A stretch of DNA of 64,000 nucleotides from Kondoa malvinella. Its lineage: Eukaryota; Basidiomycota; Agaricostilbomycetes; Agaricostilbales; Kondoaceae. Shown here in pieces: positions 25,033-37,308 of the stretch. Below the pieces are notes generated by a model. The model searched no databases. It was not told where the DNA came from and worked only from the letters and a program-made list of their open reading frames with translations. Made by a program: the position numbers and the translations under genes. The stretch spans positions 471,801 through 535,800 of the forward strand of contig BCIM01000013.1 of assembly GCA_039545315.1 (NCBI GenBank). Reading direction: 5' to 3'. How positions within the stretch are numbered: position 1 is the stretch's first letter; each line of letters opens with the position of its first letter.

Positions 25033-28000
25033 CTACAACACAAACAGGAACCTGAGATGATAGCTCATCAGTCATCATGTAGGCCCATGCAAGAGACAAC
25101 CGACCTAAGATCCTCTGGAGTGAGTCGACCCAGTGCTTCAGAGTCACCAAAAGCAGCGCCAATCTGTAAAGCAAACATCAGCGACGCAAGGCACTGACTG
25201 CTAGAACGCGCCATAGACTCCTTTTTCTTTTGCAAGTCCAAGATACGAGACTCGATGCTGTTCTCGATAATGAGGCGTTTGACAGTGACCGGACGTCGTT
25301 GTCCGATGCGGTGAATGCGATCCATTGCTGTTGCTTAACGTAAACTCGTGACAGTTTTCCTGGCGCGAATGAACTCACCCTGATACTCCACAGCGGGCTG
25401 GAAGAAAAATCTGTGAGTACAAACAATTTGAGCGTAAAGATAGACTGACGTTCCACCAAGGCTAGAGGGAACCAGGTCAGCAAGCTGGACTTGGACAAGA
25501 ATGGATAGACCCACATCACAAATGAAAACGTGACTAGCTTCAGTCAAATTAAGAGCAACTCCGCCGGCCTTGATGCTATAATCAATTGTTTTCAGCCGAG
25601 GCACACTGCCTGCACGAGGGTACCTACCTGAGCAAGAAAACAGAGACGTCGACATTGTCCACTACGCATGCCATAACGATTAGTGACGGATGCTTGTGTG
25701 AAATGGCTTCACGGACTAAAGTATCGGACAGTCCTGTCTCGCTAGAGAACGAACCTCTCAGCAAGAGAAACAAGACTGGTTGCGTTGCGCTCACAGCTTC
25801 AGGCGTCATGGAGCCTTGCAACCGAGCAGTCTTGAATCCAGACAGCTGAAGCCTTCGAGCGACAAGATCAAGGAAGCTCGTGGATTGCGCAAACACCAAC
25901 GACTTGGCTGAATGGTTGTCGGATTTGAGTTTGGCCAGCTCTTCAACTAGAGCTTCGATCTTAGTTGATGTGCGCCATTTGGTAGGGTCGATACGATCCA
26001 GAATGCCTTGACGAGCGACTTTGGCACCGTCGACTTCCAGAGACGGTGCGTCCAAGTTGATGGTCAAGGGCAGATGGCAGACGACGCATTCTGGAGCATT
26101 GTCCGTACCAGTACCCTCTACGATAGGACGGACACATTCTGCAGTGCAAGGTGGATAGGTCAGTCGATGCAGCCGAAACAAAGTATGAGCGTACCGCGAC
26201 AGTAGACGTGGCGACATTTGCTCATAACTGGATCTTCCGCTTCATCGAGGCAGACGCGGCAGATCTGCATGCTAGCGTCCTCGCTACTCTTGAGCAGGTT
26301 CTGAATGGACTTTGCAGTTTTACTCTTCAACACCAAATCGGGATCTAGTCCAGAAGTGAGACGGTATTTTTTGGACGCCTCTTGGCGACTCACGACATGC
26401 CATCTGACGAAGTCGAACTGCGAGCACATCAAAGGAGGTACATTACAGCTAGTAGACCGGACTGACTGATCAAAGTAAAGATGGACGCATAGTTATTCCT
26501 GGGTCGCGCCAATTATGAGAGGTGGACCAACAAAAGAGGGTTCAAAAGTCTTACAGAACGGTGCCAGCGTCCAAGTATGTGTCGAAATTGCGCTTGATGT
26601 CAGAATAGAGTGAGGTATAGAGCTCTTCTTCTTCCTCGGTGACTGTTCGATGGTTCAGTAAATTGAACCATCTGGTCAGCAGGTGCGCTCACAATAGTCG
26701 CGTCGGACCAGTACTGTACGGGGCGGCAGTTCCAGGTCGTCGGCTCGCTCCACCTAACTTTCTGTGTAAGATCCAGAACCAGACATTTTGTTCCAAACTT
26801 ACCTTTGTTCGTCGCAGCATCATCCGGTCCAACAAGGTCTTGAGCTTCTTGAAGGCTGTGGATCCAGCGCCGCCGTGACCATACCGTTGAATGGGTTTGA
26901 GGATCTCGTTGTTCCTATACAAACCCTTCAGCTTCGGCGCGGCCAATCTGGTCAAGCATACCAGAACCAGCAATGTTGCATAGGCGTATGACCTACCCCC
27001 ATGATGTTCAGCTCATGTCCATGCAGGGCATTGCGACGCACCGCATGAGTCGCAATGTTTCCTGTTGGAGAAGGACCAGTGCAAAGACGTGCAGTCACAA
27101 CGCTTACAAAAGTTGGCGGCGAAGGGAACTAAGAGGACTGTAAGTCCGTGCGTTTTTTGGGTGTTGGTCGGTGACTTACGGACACCCAAGAAGCGAATGA
27201 GAGAGTACAGCTCGCCGACACGATTCTGTCGCAAGAATCAACAAAGACTACTGTCGGGCGAGAAGAAACCCACCTGCAGAGGAGTGCCGCTAAGGCACCA
27301 TCGATACTTGGCTTTTAGGGCGAAAGTGGCTTTTGCGGTGTTGGATCCTCTGTCCTGTTAGATTGAAATGACGTTTGGCCGAGATTCATAAATGAAGACA
27401 AAGTGAATACCTTAATGTTATGAGCTTCGTCCAGCACGATCCGATGCCATTTGATCTTGTGCAGGATGCTGTCTTCCGTGAATTTCTCTTTGTTCTTCAT
27501 GAAGCCCTTATGCTGTCGACGGAAAGCAGACTCGAGTACATTGTCTGGCCAGGATCAGCACTGTCGAGAACATGTTTGATGACTCACAAGATGTAAGAAT
27601 CACATCATGCTTTTTGAGACTTTTAATGTCTGAGGCTCGGTTCGCTCCGTGCCATACTTTGACCTATTGATACGATGTCAGCCAAGCCCGACTCATAGAG
27701 AGTGTTCAACTTGCATCAACGTTCTTGGTAAACTTGGAGAATTCGTTCCGCCACTGTACGATAGCAACTAGCCACAAAGCTCAGCAAAGTTAAGACTGCT
27801 TTACGCCAATACTCACCGGTTGGAGCGATGACGAGTATCATCTTTTTATCTTTAGGGTCCTCGTGCAAGTCGGAAACGATCAGTGAAATGGTCTGTATCG
27901 TTTTGCCCATTCCCATTTCCTACACGCAAACAGATCAGATCCACGCAAAAGCCACAAGACTAGGAGACGCACGTCAGCCAGCATACCACCTTTCCATGGG

Positions 28001-29186
28001 CCACGCTCTTGCTCTTGCATCCAGTGCAGACCTTCGAGCTGGAACGGTAGGAGGCGCATAGTGATCTTCTCAGGCTGTTCAGCTTTGACAGGCTCAATGA
28101 GGGATACAGTCGCTTCGAGTTCGCCCCAGACATTGACCAGCTCGGGATGAATGCGCTCGAGTTGTAGTTGATTTCGCTCATACTTTATTGGGTGATCAGC
28201 GCCGAGCCGAAGCTCACAAATGGAGATACACTGACATGGTTCAACTTGCCATTGCGCTTCTTTTTGAACTCCTTTTCTCTTGCCAGACGCTCCTTCTTCT
28301 CGTCTTTGGTCTCGGGAGGATAAGCAGCACCTTTAGGGGCTTTCTTGCCTTTTGCTGGCTTCTTTGCCTTGATTGGAGTCTTCTTTTTCTTCGGCGCGTC
28401 TTCATCGTCGCTGACACCGCTTGAGCCACCCTCTTCAGCTTCGGTGACTTCAGATTTCACAGACTCTGCTGCGCTTTGTGCTTCCGAGTCTGATATGACA
28501 GCTTTCTTGGCCTTTTTGCTGGGGCTTTTTGCTTTAGTCTTTTTGGGCACGCGCTTCTTCGCTACGGAAGCAACATTCTCGTCGACAAAATCCTCCATAG
28601 ACACGCCGTTGTTGTTCTCGGCTGCATCGCTGTCCGAGTCATCGTCAATGATTGTTGCTTTGCCTTTGCCTTTGACGATCGCGCGAAAGTTGGAGACAGC
28701 ATGTTCGGCTTCGACTTTGGCTTTGCTCTTCTTTTTGGTTTTGAGAGATGCAGCAACCGACGCATCAGAATCTGCTTCATCGACTGAAAGATGGGCACTG
28801 CTATCTTCCGAGTCGGATTCTTCCTTGAATGCGTCTTCCGAGTGGGAATCCTCAGCTGAAGTGGAGACTTCAATCTTGATGTCTTTTTTCTTGCTGGGAC
28901 TCTTCATGCGACGCGTAGGACTCTGGCCATGGCTTTCTCCGTCAGAGTGTTCGTTAGAATCTTGACCCAATTGGTCTCGCTTGATAGCCTCTCTAGCAGC
29001 TTTGTTTGAAGCGGACAACTTGGTGATGGCAGCACGCGCAGCAGAGCGAGATGGACGTCTGGAATTCGACGCTTTCGACAATTCGCTTTCCGAGGTTGCA
29101 GGTGTGTCAATGTCGATGCGAGTCTTTGTAGAGCCAGATCGTGTACTGTTGGGCGTGTCGACCTCCTCTAGATCGCTGCTGTCCAT
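25033..29186 (-). CDS. RAD16: RAD16-like SNF2 ATPase with RING finger (global genome nucleotide excision repair)
   Basis: Rad16 with Rad7 finds UV lesions in silent DNA. The first exon from [10 protein letters not shown] (29186) encodes about 330 residues of acidic/basic low complexity with Lys-rich patches. Then come the SNF2 helicase motifs: [31 protein letters not shown] (Walker A), VLVIAPT-type motif Ia, VLDEAHNIK (DEAH), and [15 protein letters not shown]. As in Rad16 and Rad5, a C3HC4 RING ([21 protein letters not shown]...CVVC) is inserted before the C-terminal helicase motifs [25 protein letters not shown] and [13 protein letters not shown]. The last exon after a 52-nt intron gives LTPEDLRFLFVL, the typical Rad16 ending. 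There are about 14 or more introns. The start at 29186 is the first ATG of the open exon; an upstream exon cannot be excluded. Confidence 0.92.
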
Positions 29187-29818
29187 GTCGTCGAGATGAG
29201 CCAAACTTCAAAATGACGCGTCTGGCGTTGTGATAGAATCGCAGCAAGGTAGCTGACGCACAAGACTGTGTACCGTTTTGCGTGCTTTCTGAGCGTTTTC
29301 GACTACCACAGGTCGAGAACACGGAGGTCAAGGGCAAGGTCTAAGATTTTTCGCTGGTTGCTCTCACTAAAAAACAAACGCTTCTGTGCATCTCTTGAAT
29401 ACCCGTCCCACCAGCCGCCAGCACCTTGTCGTCCTCGTTCGAACAGCGTGTATTCTTTCTGCTCTGTCGGATTGTGTGACTCTGGTGCGATGTTCACACC
29501 CGTGAGAGGTAAGCTCGTCTGTCCCTCTGGTATCGGCAGAATTGACCTTTATCGTCGCAGTGCCGGCCATTTGTGCAACCCTTGTCTCCTTCTGTCTCTT
29601 TTTCCCGTTCTGCTGCCTTTTCCTAGCTCTTCTTCCTTTTGCGCGTTCTCCTCTGTTCCCAGTGATGATGAAACACAACTAAGTCAGGATCAACCGAATG
29701 AACATTCAGTAGTGATTATCAAGACTTTACACACGTCTGAGGGATACATGTTGAGAAAAATGCCATACTTTCATTCACACAAACACGCTTGACAATTTTG
29801 TTGCCTCGCTCTCCGCTG
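29187..29818. other. Intergenic region holding the RAD16 promoter and a possible small gene
   Basis: 632 bp between the RAD16 start and the stop of the Q-rich gene. A long plus-strand frame (29268-29792) lacks an ATG near its start and shows no domain. The only item I can partly support inside is the spliced small ORF at 29490-29682. Confidence 0.4.
29490..29682 (+). CDS. Possible 46-residue hydrophobic small protein, two exons
   Basis: ATG at 29490 opens a 19-nt first exon (MFTPVR). A 52-nt intron (29509-29560; GTAAGC donor, GTCGCAG acceptor) has the typical size for this genome. The second exon 29561-29682 continues in frame to TAA. The product has one hydrophobic stretch (VPAICATLVSFCLFFPF...LFLALLPFA) that could span a membrane, and a short basic end. 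I recognise no family. The only support is splice signal quality and frame, so this could be chance. Confidence 0.25.
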
Positions 29819-31550
29819 TTACACTAAAAAGCTATCTATGAAAGCAGTGTCATCATCCTGCTCTTGACTTGCGTCCTCAACAGGGGCCCCGCCGATGTTG
29901 TTCACAGAGCTCGGGTCTGATGTTGGCGCAGCTGTCGACGAAAAAGCTGGTAGCTGCTGCCCGATGCTCGGCTGAGTGTTGTTCGCATGCTTGTGCCGTG
30001 AGCATCGATATCTGCACACGCTTAAGGCAACCAAACTCACCATGTCTGCCAGCCCGGTCGAAAGCACCTGTGCTTGATTAATGCCAGAGCTTGTGACATT
30101 CGCTGCTGCAAGACTGTCAATCTTGCCGTTCTGCTTGACTGATGTTGCTGTGGCTGACGCTGACGCTGGCGCTGGTGCGCTTGTCGAAGCCGTGTTGGCG
30201 TTTACGGGCAAGTCAGAAGAGGATGTCTGATCTTGCGGTGGGCCGTATTGCTGTCGGAATTGAGCTATATTGTTCTGAATGGAAGCTTGGATTTGAGCCA
30301 GCTCTTGGGATAGACGCTGTTTTTGATTTTCTGGTAAGCTAGTCCACTGCTGACTCCTCATGAACATTTCGAGTTGTAAAGATCGATGTTGCATGGCTTT
30401 GATTGTGTTGGCCATGTGCATTAGCGCTGGATGCATTTGAGGCGTTTCTGCAGATTGATGAGCTGTTGTTGCTTTTCCGCCGGGTTTTTGCTCGTTGGTG
30501 ACTGCTCGAAGGTCGCTGCTTGGCACATTTTGGGCCTGCGCAGGCGTAGGAAAGCTGGCTTGCAAAGGAGGTTGGTTGGTGCCTTGCACACTGTTCGAGC
30601 TACCGGCTGGAGAAGGAGCGCTCTCTGGAAGTGCTTGTGACGAGCGAGAGGGAGATGATGTGGGCGGAAGTGACGCGCCAGAGGTCTTACGACGCTTCGC
30701 AGGGTTCCCAATGGTGTCGTCGCGGCGATCTGTATTGGCCATCTTGGTCTGAGCTGTTGGCAGAGCGGGTGGACCCATAGCTGTGTCCGTAGCGAGTGGA
30801 GATGTTACATAGGATGATTGAGAGTCTTGGACTGGTGCTATACCTTGAGACGCCTGTTTCTTCTTCTGGTCCAACATAACGACTTGACGTTCAAACGCGG
30901 CAGCAGCTTGACACAACGCCCTGAGGTTGACATACGCCAGATGAAGCCGCGGATAAGCATCTGAGACATCTGTCAGGATGGGCGCGGGCTTGATGCTGGC
31001 CTAGCACCATCGACAATTGGTCAGGGCATTCTGCGGTCCTTTCCGCTAAGAGACTCACAAGGGAATCATGAGATTGGGACAAAGCATGGACAGTCGCCAG
31101 ATTGGATGCCAGTCTGGCCAATAGACTAGGTACACAGCGTCAGGCTTTGGTCTCGACGGCTCAAAGACATGACATACTCCTTCTCCAGAGCTCGAATGTC
31201 ATTAGATCTGTCATCCTGCGTTGACAAGTTGACACAGATCTTCACAAGCTCCCCATTGATGCGCAGCAGTGCCTCGGCCTGACCCTTGCGGAACTGAGCT
31301 CGAAGTACATTTTGGCCCTTTAGGGATTTTGGGATGCGCAAATCATCTGGCAGGCCATTGAGGTTTTCTGGTGTTGGTGCATTCTGTCGCTTGGGACTAC
31401 TGGATCTTGCAGCAGGTCCTTCTTTGGTGTGCAAGGGGGACTTGTGCTCATCTACACAAACAGCCGCGCGTGAGCGAAGGGTTCATGACAGCTGGCCATC
31501 AGAGTACCTTCGCTGGGTTGTGCAACACGATTGGTCTCGTCTGTCTCCAT
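29819..31550 (-). CDS. Q/S/P-rich nuclear-type protein, possible SS18 (SSXT)-like N-terminus
   Basis: Start METDETNRVAQ at 31550, a 53-nt intron, then EHKSPLHTKEGPA and a helical region AEALLRINGELVKICVNLS, continuing after another intron as LLARLASNLATVHALSQ. This L..N.EL(V/I)..C ... NL..L pattern is loosely like the SSXT/SS18 N-terminal domain of SWI/SNF-associated proteins, but the match is weak and I treat it as a guess. The rest is low complexity: a basic patch (NPAKRRKTSG), long Pro/Ser/Gln tracts, a Gln-rich coiled segment (LSQELAQIQASIQNNIAQFRQQYG) and an acidic end (EQDDDTAFIDSFLV). Nuclear localisation and a transcription role are inferred from composition only. Confidence 0.6.
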
Positions 31551-31863
31551 CAGGATTGAGTCACCTGTTCATACATACATGCATGACAGTCCGAGAGAAG
31601 AGGTGTTTGGACCGCGTCATAATGCGTTTGTGATGCGTAGCAGGCTAATGGGCACCGTCACTATGTTATGAAGCCCTTATTGAATTACAATTACACGCCA
31701 TGAAGCTCGTCCAACAAAGTACATGGGATCCAAAAAGTGCAGGGTATTCGACGAGCCAAACACTGGCACTAAAGAAGCGACTGTCAGTTGTGTCGACTAA
31801 CGGACCGGCGTGGGCAGTGCTTACTTGGAGTGTCAAAAGCTGGGCCAGAGAGACGTCGTTTCT
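31551..31863. other. Intergenic region
   Basis: 313 bp between the start of the Q-rich gene and the stop of IMP3, both on the minus strand. It should hold the IMP3 3' UTR and the next gene's promoter. A minus-strand frame of about 40 residues with plausible splice sites lies at roughly 31665-31860 but has no start codon, so I do not call it. Confidence 0.4.
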
Positions 31864-32813
31864 TCACGAAGTGAGCAGATCGTAATCGTCCAGCTGTAGG
31901 CGAATTACGATATCTCAGTAGGATGCGAGAACATGACCAAGATGCCTACCTGATCCTGATAGGCGAGAGTGATTCTCTTGAGTTTGGCTAATCATTACTG
32001 TCAGTGAGCGAATCGAGACAAAGATGAGTCCTCTTACAGGTATCGACCCAAGTAACAAAGTCTTCCATATTCCTGGAGCCAGATGCCATGTCAAAAACAA
32101 GCGACTTGGTCGACGTCGCGAATGACAAACCTGGTGACCAAAAAAGCAGGATCTGTCATTGTGTCTGGACCAATGCGGACATGGCCTTGCTCTATGAATT
32201 GCACGGCCATTTTGACAGTCTGACACATTTTCAGCTTGCACATGATGACAGCCAGGCGTCTTCGACAAAAGGCAGAGACGGTGATTTTCTTGTCGACATC
32301 AGTGATGGAAGCTGCGGCGTCTACCAGAGCCATGTCATATAATTTTGACAAGAGGGAAGCTTCCATTTTGCTGCGGAATGGATCTTGAGCTGGCAACTGA
32401 GACAGCCTGTGCAGCAGAGATCGTATAGATCCAGCTAAGCGGTTGTACGATTGGTAGTCCTCCCTGTGACAGATGGAAGTGTTCAGCTCTGCATTTTCCA
32501 AAAGGGTCTGGCCTTGTAGCTGACCTGCTCTGAATATGAAAGCGTCGCATGACTTTGATCTCTCGCAGATTGGCATCTTGCTTCCATTGCAAGAAGTCGA
32601 CCTATGACATTGGTTTGAGCAAATTTTCAGTGCGATATAGCTGGTCTGTAACCTTTTTGAGCAATTTCCTGGATTTCCAGAGAGATTAATGCCGTCCTCA
32701 TAAGAATGTGTATGATGCAAAACTCACTTTTCGTGATCTGCCAGCGAGAGCGGTCTTTAGCTGTACTCCCTTGGAAGCTGTCAACAGAAAGACGTACGCT
32801 TTAGATTCCTCAT
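31864..32813 (-). CDS. IMP3: U3 snoRNP protein IMP3 (S4 domain), with microexons
   Basis: Imp3 helps pair U3 snoRNA with pre-18S rRNA in the SSU processome. The spliced protein starts MRNLKHHEKKLLKKVDFLQW, closely following the family N-terminus. It needs exons of 16 nt (32798-32813), 10 nt (32728-32737) and 16 nt (32653-32668), separated by introns of 60, 59 and 51 nt, before the main exon at 32601. Later exons give REDYQSYNRL, FCRRRLAVIMCKLKM and the S4 RNA-binding motif QFIEQGHVRIGPDTMTDPAF, then NMEDFVTWVDT and LDDYDLLTS. Total length, near 190 residues, fits the family. It diverges from the SDR gene with 199 bp between start codons. Confidence 0.95.
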
Positions 32814-33012
32814 GGCCGTCACTGATGGATAGATCAGTTGATGCTCAAAGTTCGACCCTCTCAATTTTGAGCAGGAACGGCCGCCTACAATCTCCCTATC
32901 ACTGAACGGACCAGCTTCAGTATCCTTCTAGCTCAGCTCAGATTCCCAAACGCCTCTCAGATCGCTTATCGCTTGACATCCTCGTCCACTTCACCAAACT
33001 CAAGACCTTAGA

Positions 33013-34528
33013 ATGCCAGGACGTCTTGCAAACAGGTAGCTTCTTGCTTGTTCCGAGTCTGAAGCACTCCTCTTATACGTACACTGGTATTCAGGGTTGC
33101 TCTAGTCAGTGGCGCGGGCAGTGGGATTGGTCTCGAAACGTCTTTGCTGTTCGGCCGCGAAGGCTGCAAGGTCGTCGCTGTGGATCTGAACGAAGAGACT
33201 GCAAAGAAATGTGCTGACACCGTCAACAAACGCTTTGGTAATGGTCAAGTCGTAGCAGTAGCTTTCAAGGCGGATGTTGCCAAAGAAGACCAGGTGCAAG
33301 CTGCTGTGAAGCTGGCTGTTTCTCAATTCGGTCGATTGGATATCATGTGTCAGTAGCATCCTCTGGCATCACACGCAGCTTGCTTATAGTCCTCATTGAT
33401 AGTCAACAATGTAGGCCAGATGAATTCGTGTTGATCTCGTCGACGCGTACTGACGGTAACACTCGCAAAGGCCGGCATCATGCATCCCAAAGGTTTTTCC
33501 ACAGTGTTATTAGCTACTCAAGTGCTGATCTCTGTGCTCAGACGACAACGCACAGAACACGCCAGAAGCCATCTTCGACTTGACTTACGCTATCAATGTT
33601 AAGGGTGTATGGTTCGGTTGCAAGCATGCCATTGAAGCAATGCAAAACAATCCGACCGATGCTAGCAAAGGTCTCACTACTGGAGGATCCATCATCAACA
33701 CTGCATCGTAAGTCTGCGGCAGAACAAGATGCTCGTGCTTTGGCTAAGTTCCTCTGATAAGGTTTGTTGGTCTGCTTGGCGCAGCAACTCCGCAGCTGGC
33801 CTGTAAGTGCGAATGAAGACTGGTATTCGTCGACTGACGCGTTCATCATGCTCAGACACTGCTTCTAAGGTGATCAGCGCTTTTATTCTAGTAGCCAGAC
33901 CGACCGCTCATCAAATCTTCAGGGTGCTGTTCTGGCAATGACACGCGAGCTAGCCAGCGTTCATGCTCGAGAGGGGATCAGGGTCAATTCCTTGCTTCCG
34001 TAGGCCTGTCTTTCGGCATCATCGATCATTTGCTTATCCACGTCACATCACAGTGGACCGCTGCGAACACGTATGTGACTACTCTCATCTTAACTTTCTT
34101 ACTTCACAAACATGGTACACAGCCTTACTGATGGACTTCCTGGATACGCCTGAAAAGAAGGAACGGCGACTAGTTCACGTACCAATGGGCCGATTTGGCG
34201 AGGCTATCGAACAGGCTCAGGCTGTGTTGTTCTTGGCCAGTCCGGAAAGCAGCTATGTCACTGTAAGGCGCTTTCCTGTTGCATGCTTAAAGAAACCCGA
34301 CTGACGCTGTCGCTGACAGGGCATGGACATGAAGGTTGATGGAGGGCTTACCAGCTCTTGTGAGTGCTTAGTGCGGTGCCTAGCAAGATCGCTGACTGAA
34401 TTCATAAACTACAGATGTTGTTAGTGAATGCTCGTGGGTTCTCATCTGCGCTAAGCTGGTATATACAGACGCCTCTAGGCGAGCCTGCTCTCGATCCACC
34501 TGCAAACTTATCGTCCATGTCAGCGTAA
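33013..34528 (+). CDS. Short-chain dehydrogenase/reductase (classical SDR)
   Basis: NAD(P)-dependent oxidoreductase; substrate unknown. Exon 1 (33013-33035, MPGRLAN) joins after a 76-nt intron to RVALVSGAGSGIG, the Rossmann glycine motif. Next come VVAVDLNEE (an acidic residue at the strand end, which favours NAD over NADP), the NNAG region across an intron, and AYTASK containing catalytic Tyr and Lys, assembled from exon pieces around introns at about 33790-33925. The protein continues GAVLAMTRELA, GIRVNSLLPG, PMGRFGEAIEQAQAVLFLAS and KVDGGLTSSYVTPLGEP. The junction GGLTSSY-V-TPLG requires a 5-nt exon at 34415-34419. The stop is TAA at 34528. Confidence 0.9.
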
Positions 34529-34662
34529 CGAGGAAAGCGCGAGTACGAGCAGCGTCCGGGCGTGCAATCTTATTTGACACCTTGACAAAGCGCTTGTGAT
34601 TGTTTCTCGCCTGCCGGTCCTGACTATGATAACAACGATCGCTCGGCTACAAGTACTGTCCC

Positions 34663-37052
34663 CTACAATTCAATCAGCATTCCATCTGCTTCCTTATGAG
34701 GCTGTTCGTAAGTATCGTGGTGAGGTACATTCGGAAATTGCTGAGGAACAGTTTGAGGCGCGTGCGGCAGGTTTGCGAGCTGCTGTGCTATTCCTGACTG
34801 ATTGATGGTGCGCAAAGGAGAACCAGACTGTTGTGGGTGTGTGTTCAACTGCTGAGGCTGATATGCTTGAGCATGAGGATTTAGTTCGCCTTGTGTTGAG
34901 CTGTTCGATTGGTCAGCATGTGCTGCATAAGTCGCAGTGACTGGCGCAAACTGATTGGTAGTAGCTCCCGTCTGAGGTTGCGCTGTTGCGGATGAAGGGT
35001 ATGGTTGATGCGAATGAGTTTGGTACTGAGCGGAAGAACGAGGTCGGTAATCTTGATGCTTCTCTGGAACAATTACCGAAGCAGCAGCGGAAGAAGGTTG
35101 TTGATAATTCGAAACGCTGTAGTTCATCAGAGTAGGTTGATACTGCCAATCTGGAACTTGCTGGTGCTGCCAGTCTCGGGGATCTGGATCAGCTTGCAGA
35201 TTCGCAGCAGGAGCATTGACATCTGAAGGTAAGGAAGGGTAGGCAGAAGGGTAGACTTGCTGCGGTGGTGCTGCCGACAGCTGATCTGCGCGAGGGGCGG
35301 GCGTATATCTGTTGCCTTCGTAAGGATTGGGCATCGGCAACGGCGCTGCGTGCTGAGGTAGCATGTGACCTGTGCTCGGCAATTAGTCATGGGCCACATA
35401 ATCATCTGAAAGGCGACTAACCCTGATATATCGAGCTCCGTGCTTGATGCTTCTCCGCTGCCCTATCAAGCATTGCTTCGTACAACCGCATCGCATCTCG
35501 TAGCTTGTCTCGCATCTCGACCAGGACCTCTGTATAATATGTGTCAGTTTGAGAACCATGTGTAGACAGCGAGCGCCTTACGTTCTCGACCGCCAGCATC
35601 ACCGACTCCCTTGACGAGCTTGCCTCTGCAAGCTTCCGAGCTTCTATACAGCTCTGCCAGCTGCCTCTGATCGACGTGGCCCTCAACACCCTGCACGAAA
35701 CCCAATATCGAGTCATAGTCATGAGAAGCCAATTCGACGGTAGGCGGCAGCCTGAAATTCGAGTGTCCTGCCGAAACTTCTGGCGTATGATGCAAAGATA
35801 GATCAGGCGGAGGAGCAGAGGGCGCATTTTCTAGGTCGCGGAGGCTGGCCGCAATGGCGGCTGCAAGGTCGGGATCTTGTTCTTCGTCTGCCGACGGCTT
35901 CTTGGTGTCTGGATACGCTGGCCGATACCCATCGTTCCTAAGAGGTCCGTGACTGAAATCGGTGGAAGGTGCAGAATACGATTGACTTTGGCCAGATTCA
36001 GAGAGAGACAGGCGCAAGGCCATTTGAAGGTCTTCGGACTCCTTGTTGGTTGCCGAATAACGGGAATAATGTGATGACGACATTCGCTTGGGTATTTGAC
36101 TGCTTGTGTAAGAACTCGATGATTCGAAAGAAGCCCGTCGCTTGGTTTGAGAAATCGGATTTCCTCGATCTGCCACCTTTTTGAAGCACCCGTCGCAAAC
36201 CCGAACTGGCACATGGATGCCAAAATGCGGAAGGTCGACAGACTTGGAAGAGCATTTCTGGTCAAAGAGTTGTCCACAATTACGGCAGTGGTGGCGGCGA
36301 TTCAAGACGCCAAAAGCATCCCGACATCGAGAACAAAGGGCGGATTCGCTGTTGTCTATCCATGTAGGTGCAGACATGGAGTCAATCATTGCGGCTGTGG
36401 CTGACGACGACACCGGCGGGAACGGCTGTCGCTCTTCGCTGCGAAGGCGAGTGTACGTAAGCACCAATTCAGAGATGGATAAAGGGGGTTTTGATTGAAA
36501 AGCTGTAGCCCAATTCTGAAACAGTCTCAGTGTAGTGGACTTGACGTCGTGGTTGGTGCTCTAAACGGAACAAGTCAACTCAACGCGTGACACATATTGA
36601 ATCTGAAGACTGACAGTGCGAATGAGATCTGCCAAATCACTGACCAGAGTCTGAGAGCCGGAAGCTGATGCGGAACTGTTTAGTCCTGCGACCTCTTTGA
36701 GAAAGGCGTCACCAGAGTTCTTGATTGCCAAGTCGAGAACCAGAAGAGTGCGCAACACGACGTTTGGATTCTTGTGGCCAAGACGTTTGCGAAACTGTTT
36801 GACTGCGTCTGGAGCTTTGAAAGAGCCAGATCGCACGAGGTCGGAAAGAGACAAGCCCTTGTCAAGCAATTCAGCATCCAAGACGGAATCTTCCTTGGAC
36901 ACGTTTGGGGTCGGGAGTAGCTCTGACGTTGCTGCATTGAGCAATTCATCAAAGGAGAGGACAGAACCAGTTTGAGACGTGGGTGCAGTGACCGGTGTCG
37001 CGCTGGCAACCGAAGCTTGCGATGCGGCTCCCGAGAACAGCCAGGCCGCCAT
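34663..37052 (-). CDS. VPS27: ESCRT-0 subunit Vps27 (VHS-FYVE-UIM)
   Basis: Vps27/Hrs sorts ubiquitinated cargo on endosomes. Exon 1 (36615-37052) encodes a VHS domain (LLDKGLSLSDLVRSGS, KNPNVVLRTLLVLDLAIKN) and splices over 54 nt (36561-36614) into STNHDVKSTTLRLFQNWA. Next is a FYVE zinc finger (WIDNSESALCSRC...RRHHCRNCG...RVCDGCF) that would bind PtdIns3P. Two ubiquitin-interacting motifs follow (LQMALRLSLSES and LAAAIAASLRDLE), then a helical GAT-like region (VEGHVDQRQLAELY ... EMRDKLRDAMRLYEAML). The tail is Gln/Pro/Tyr-rich and disordered. The order and motifs match the family closely. Last junctions near 35410 and 35530 are inferred. Confidence 0.94.
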
Positions 37053-37308
37053 GACTGCTGAGATGTGGAAGTATCTTTTCCTAGCAGCTGGGTTGAGCTT
37101 GGCTGAGCAGGGTCAAGAGGTGAATGACGAAAGCACCCGGTCAACCTGGCACGACCAAATATCGTGTACTCAGAATAACATAACAGGCGAGTCTTTTACC
37201 TGTGCCTATGCATTTTCGCACCACAAAGTCATCAAGGGCTGATTTTGGCTGTCTCAGGCAGTTTGTTGTCACCAAATACCAAGCATCTCGCATCAGCACA
37301 CAACAACT

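Noticed and set aside
28345..28965. 206-residue plus-strand ORF opposite RAD16
   Set aside because: Antisense shadow of the Ser/Glu/Lys-rich first exon of RAD16. Composition is explained by the reverse strand and there are no motifs.
31665..31860. Minus-strand frame KKRRLSGPAFDTP spliced to PVFGSSNTLHFLD downstream of the IMP3 stop
   Set aside because: Splice sites look good, but there is no start codon and IMP3 already ends at the family's usual length. Probably 3' UTR sequence or chance.
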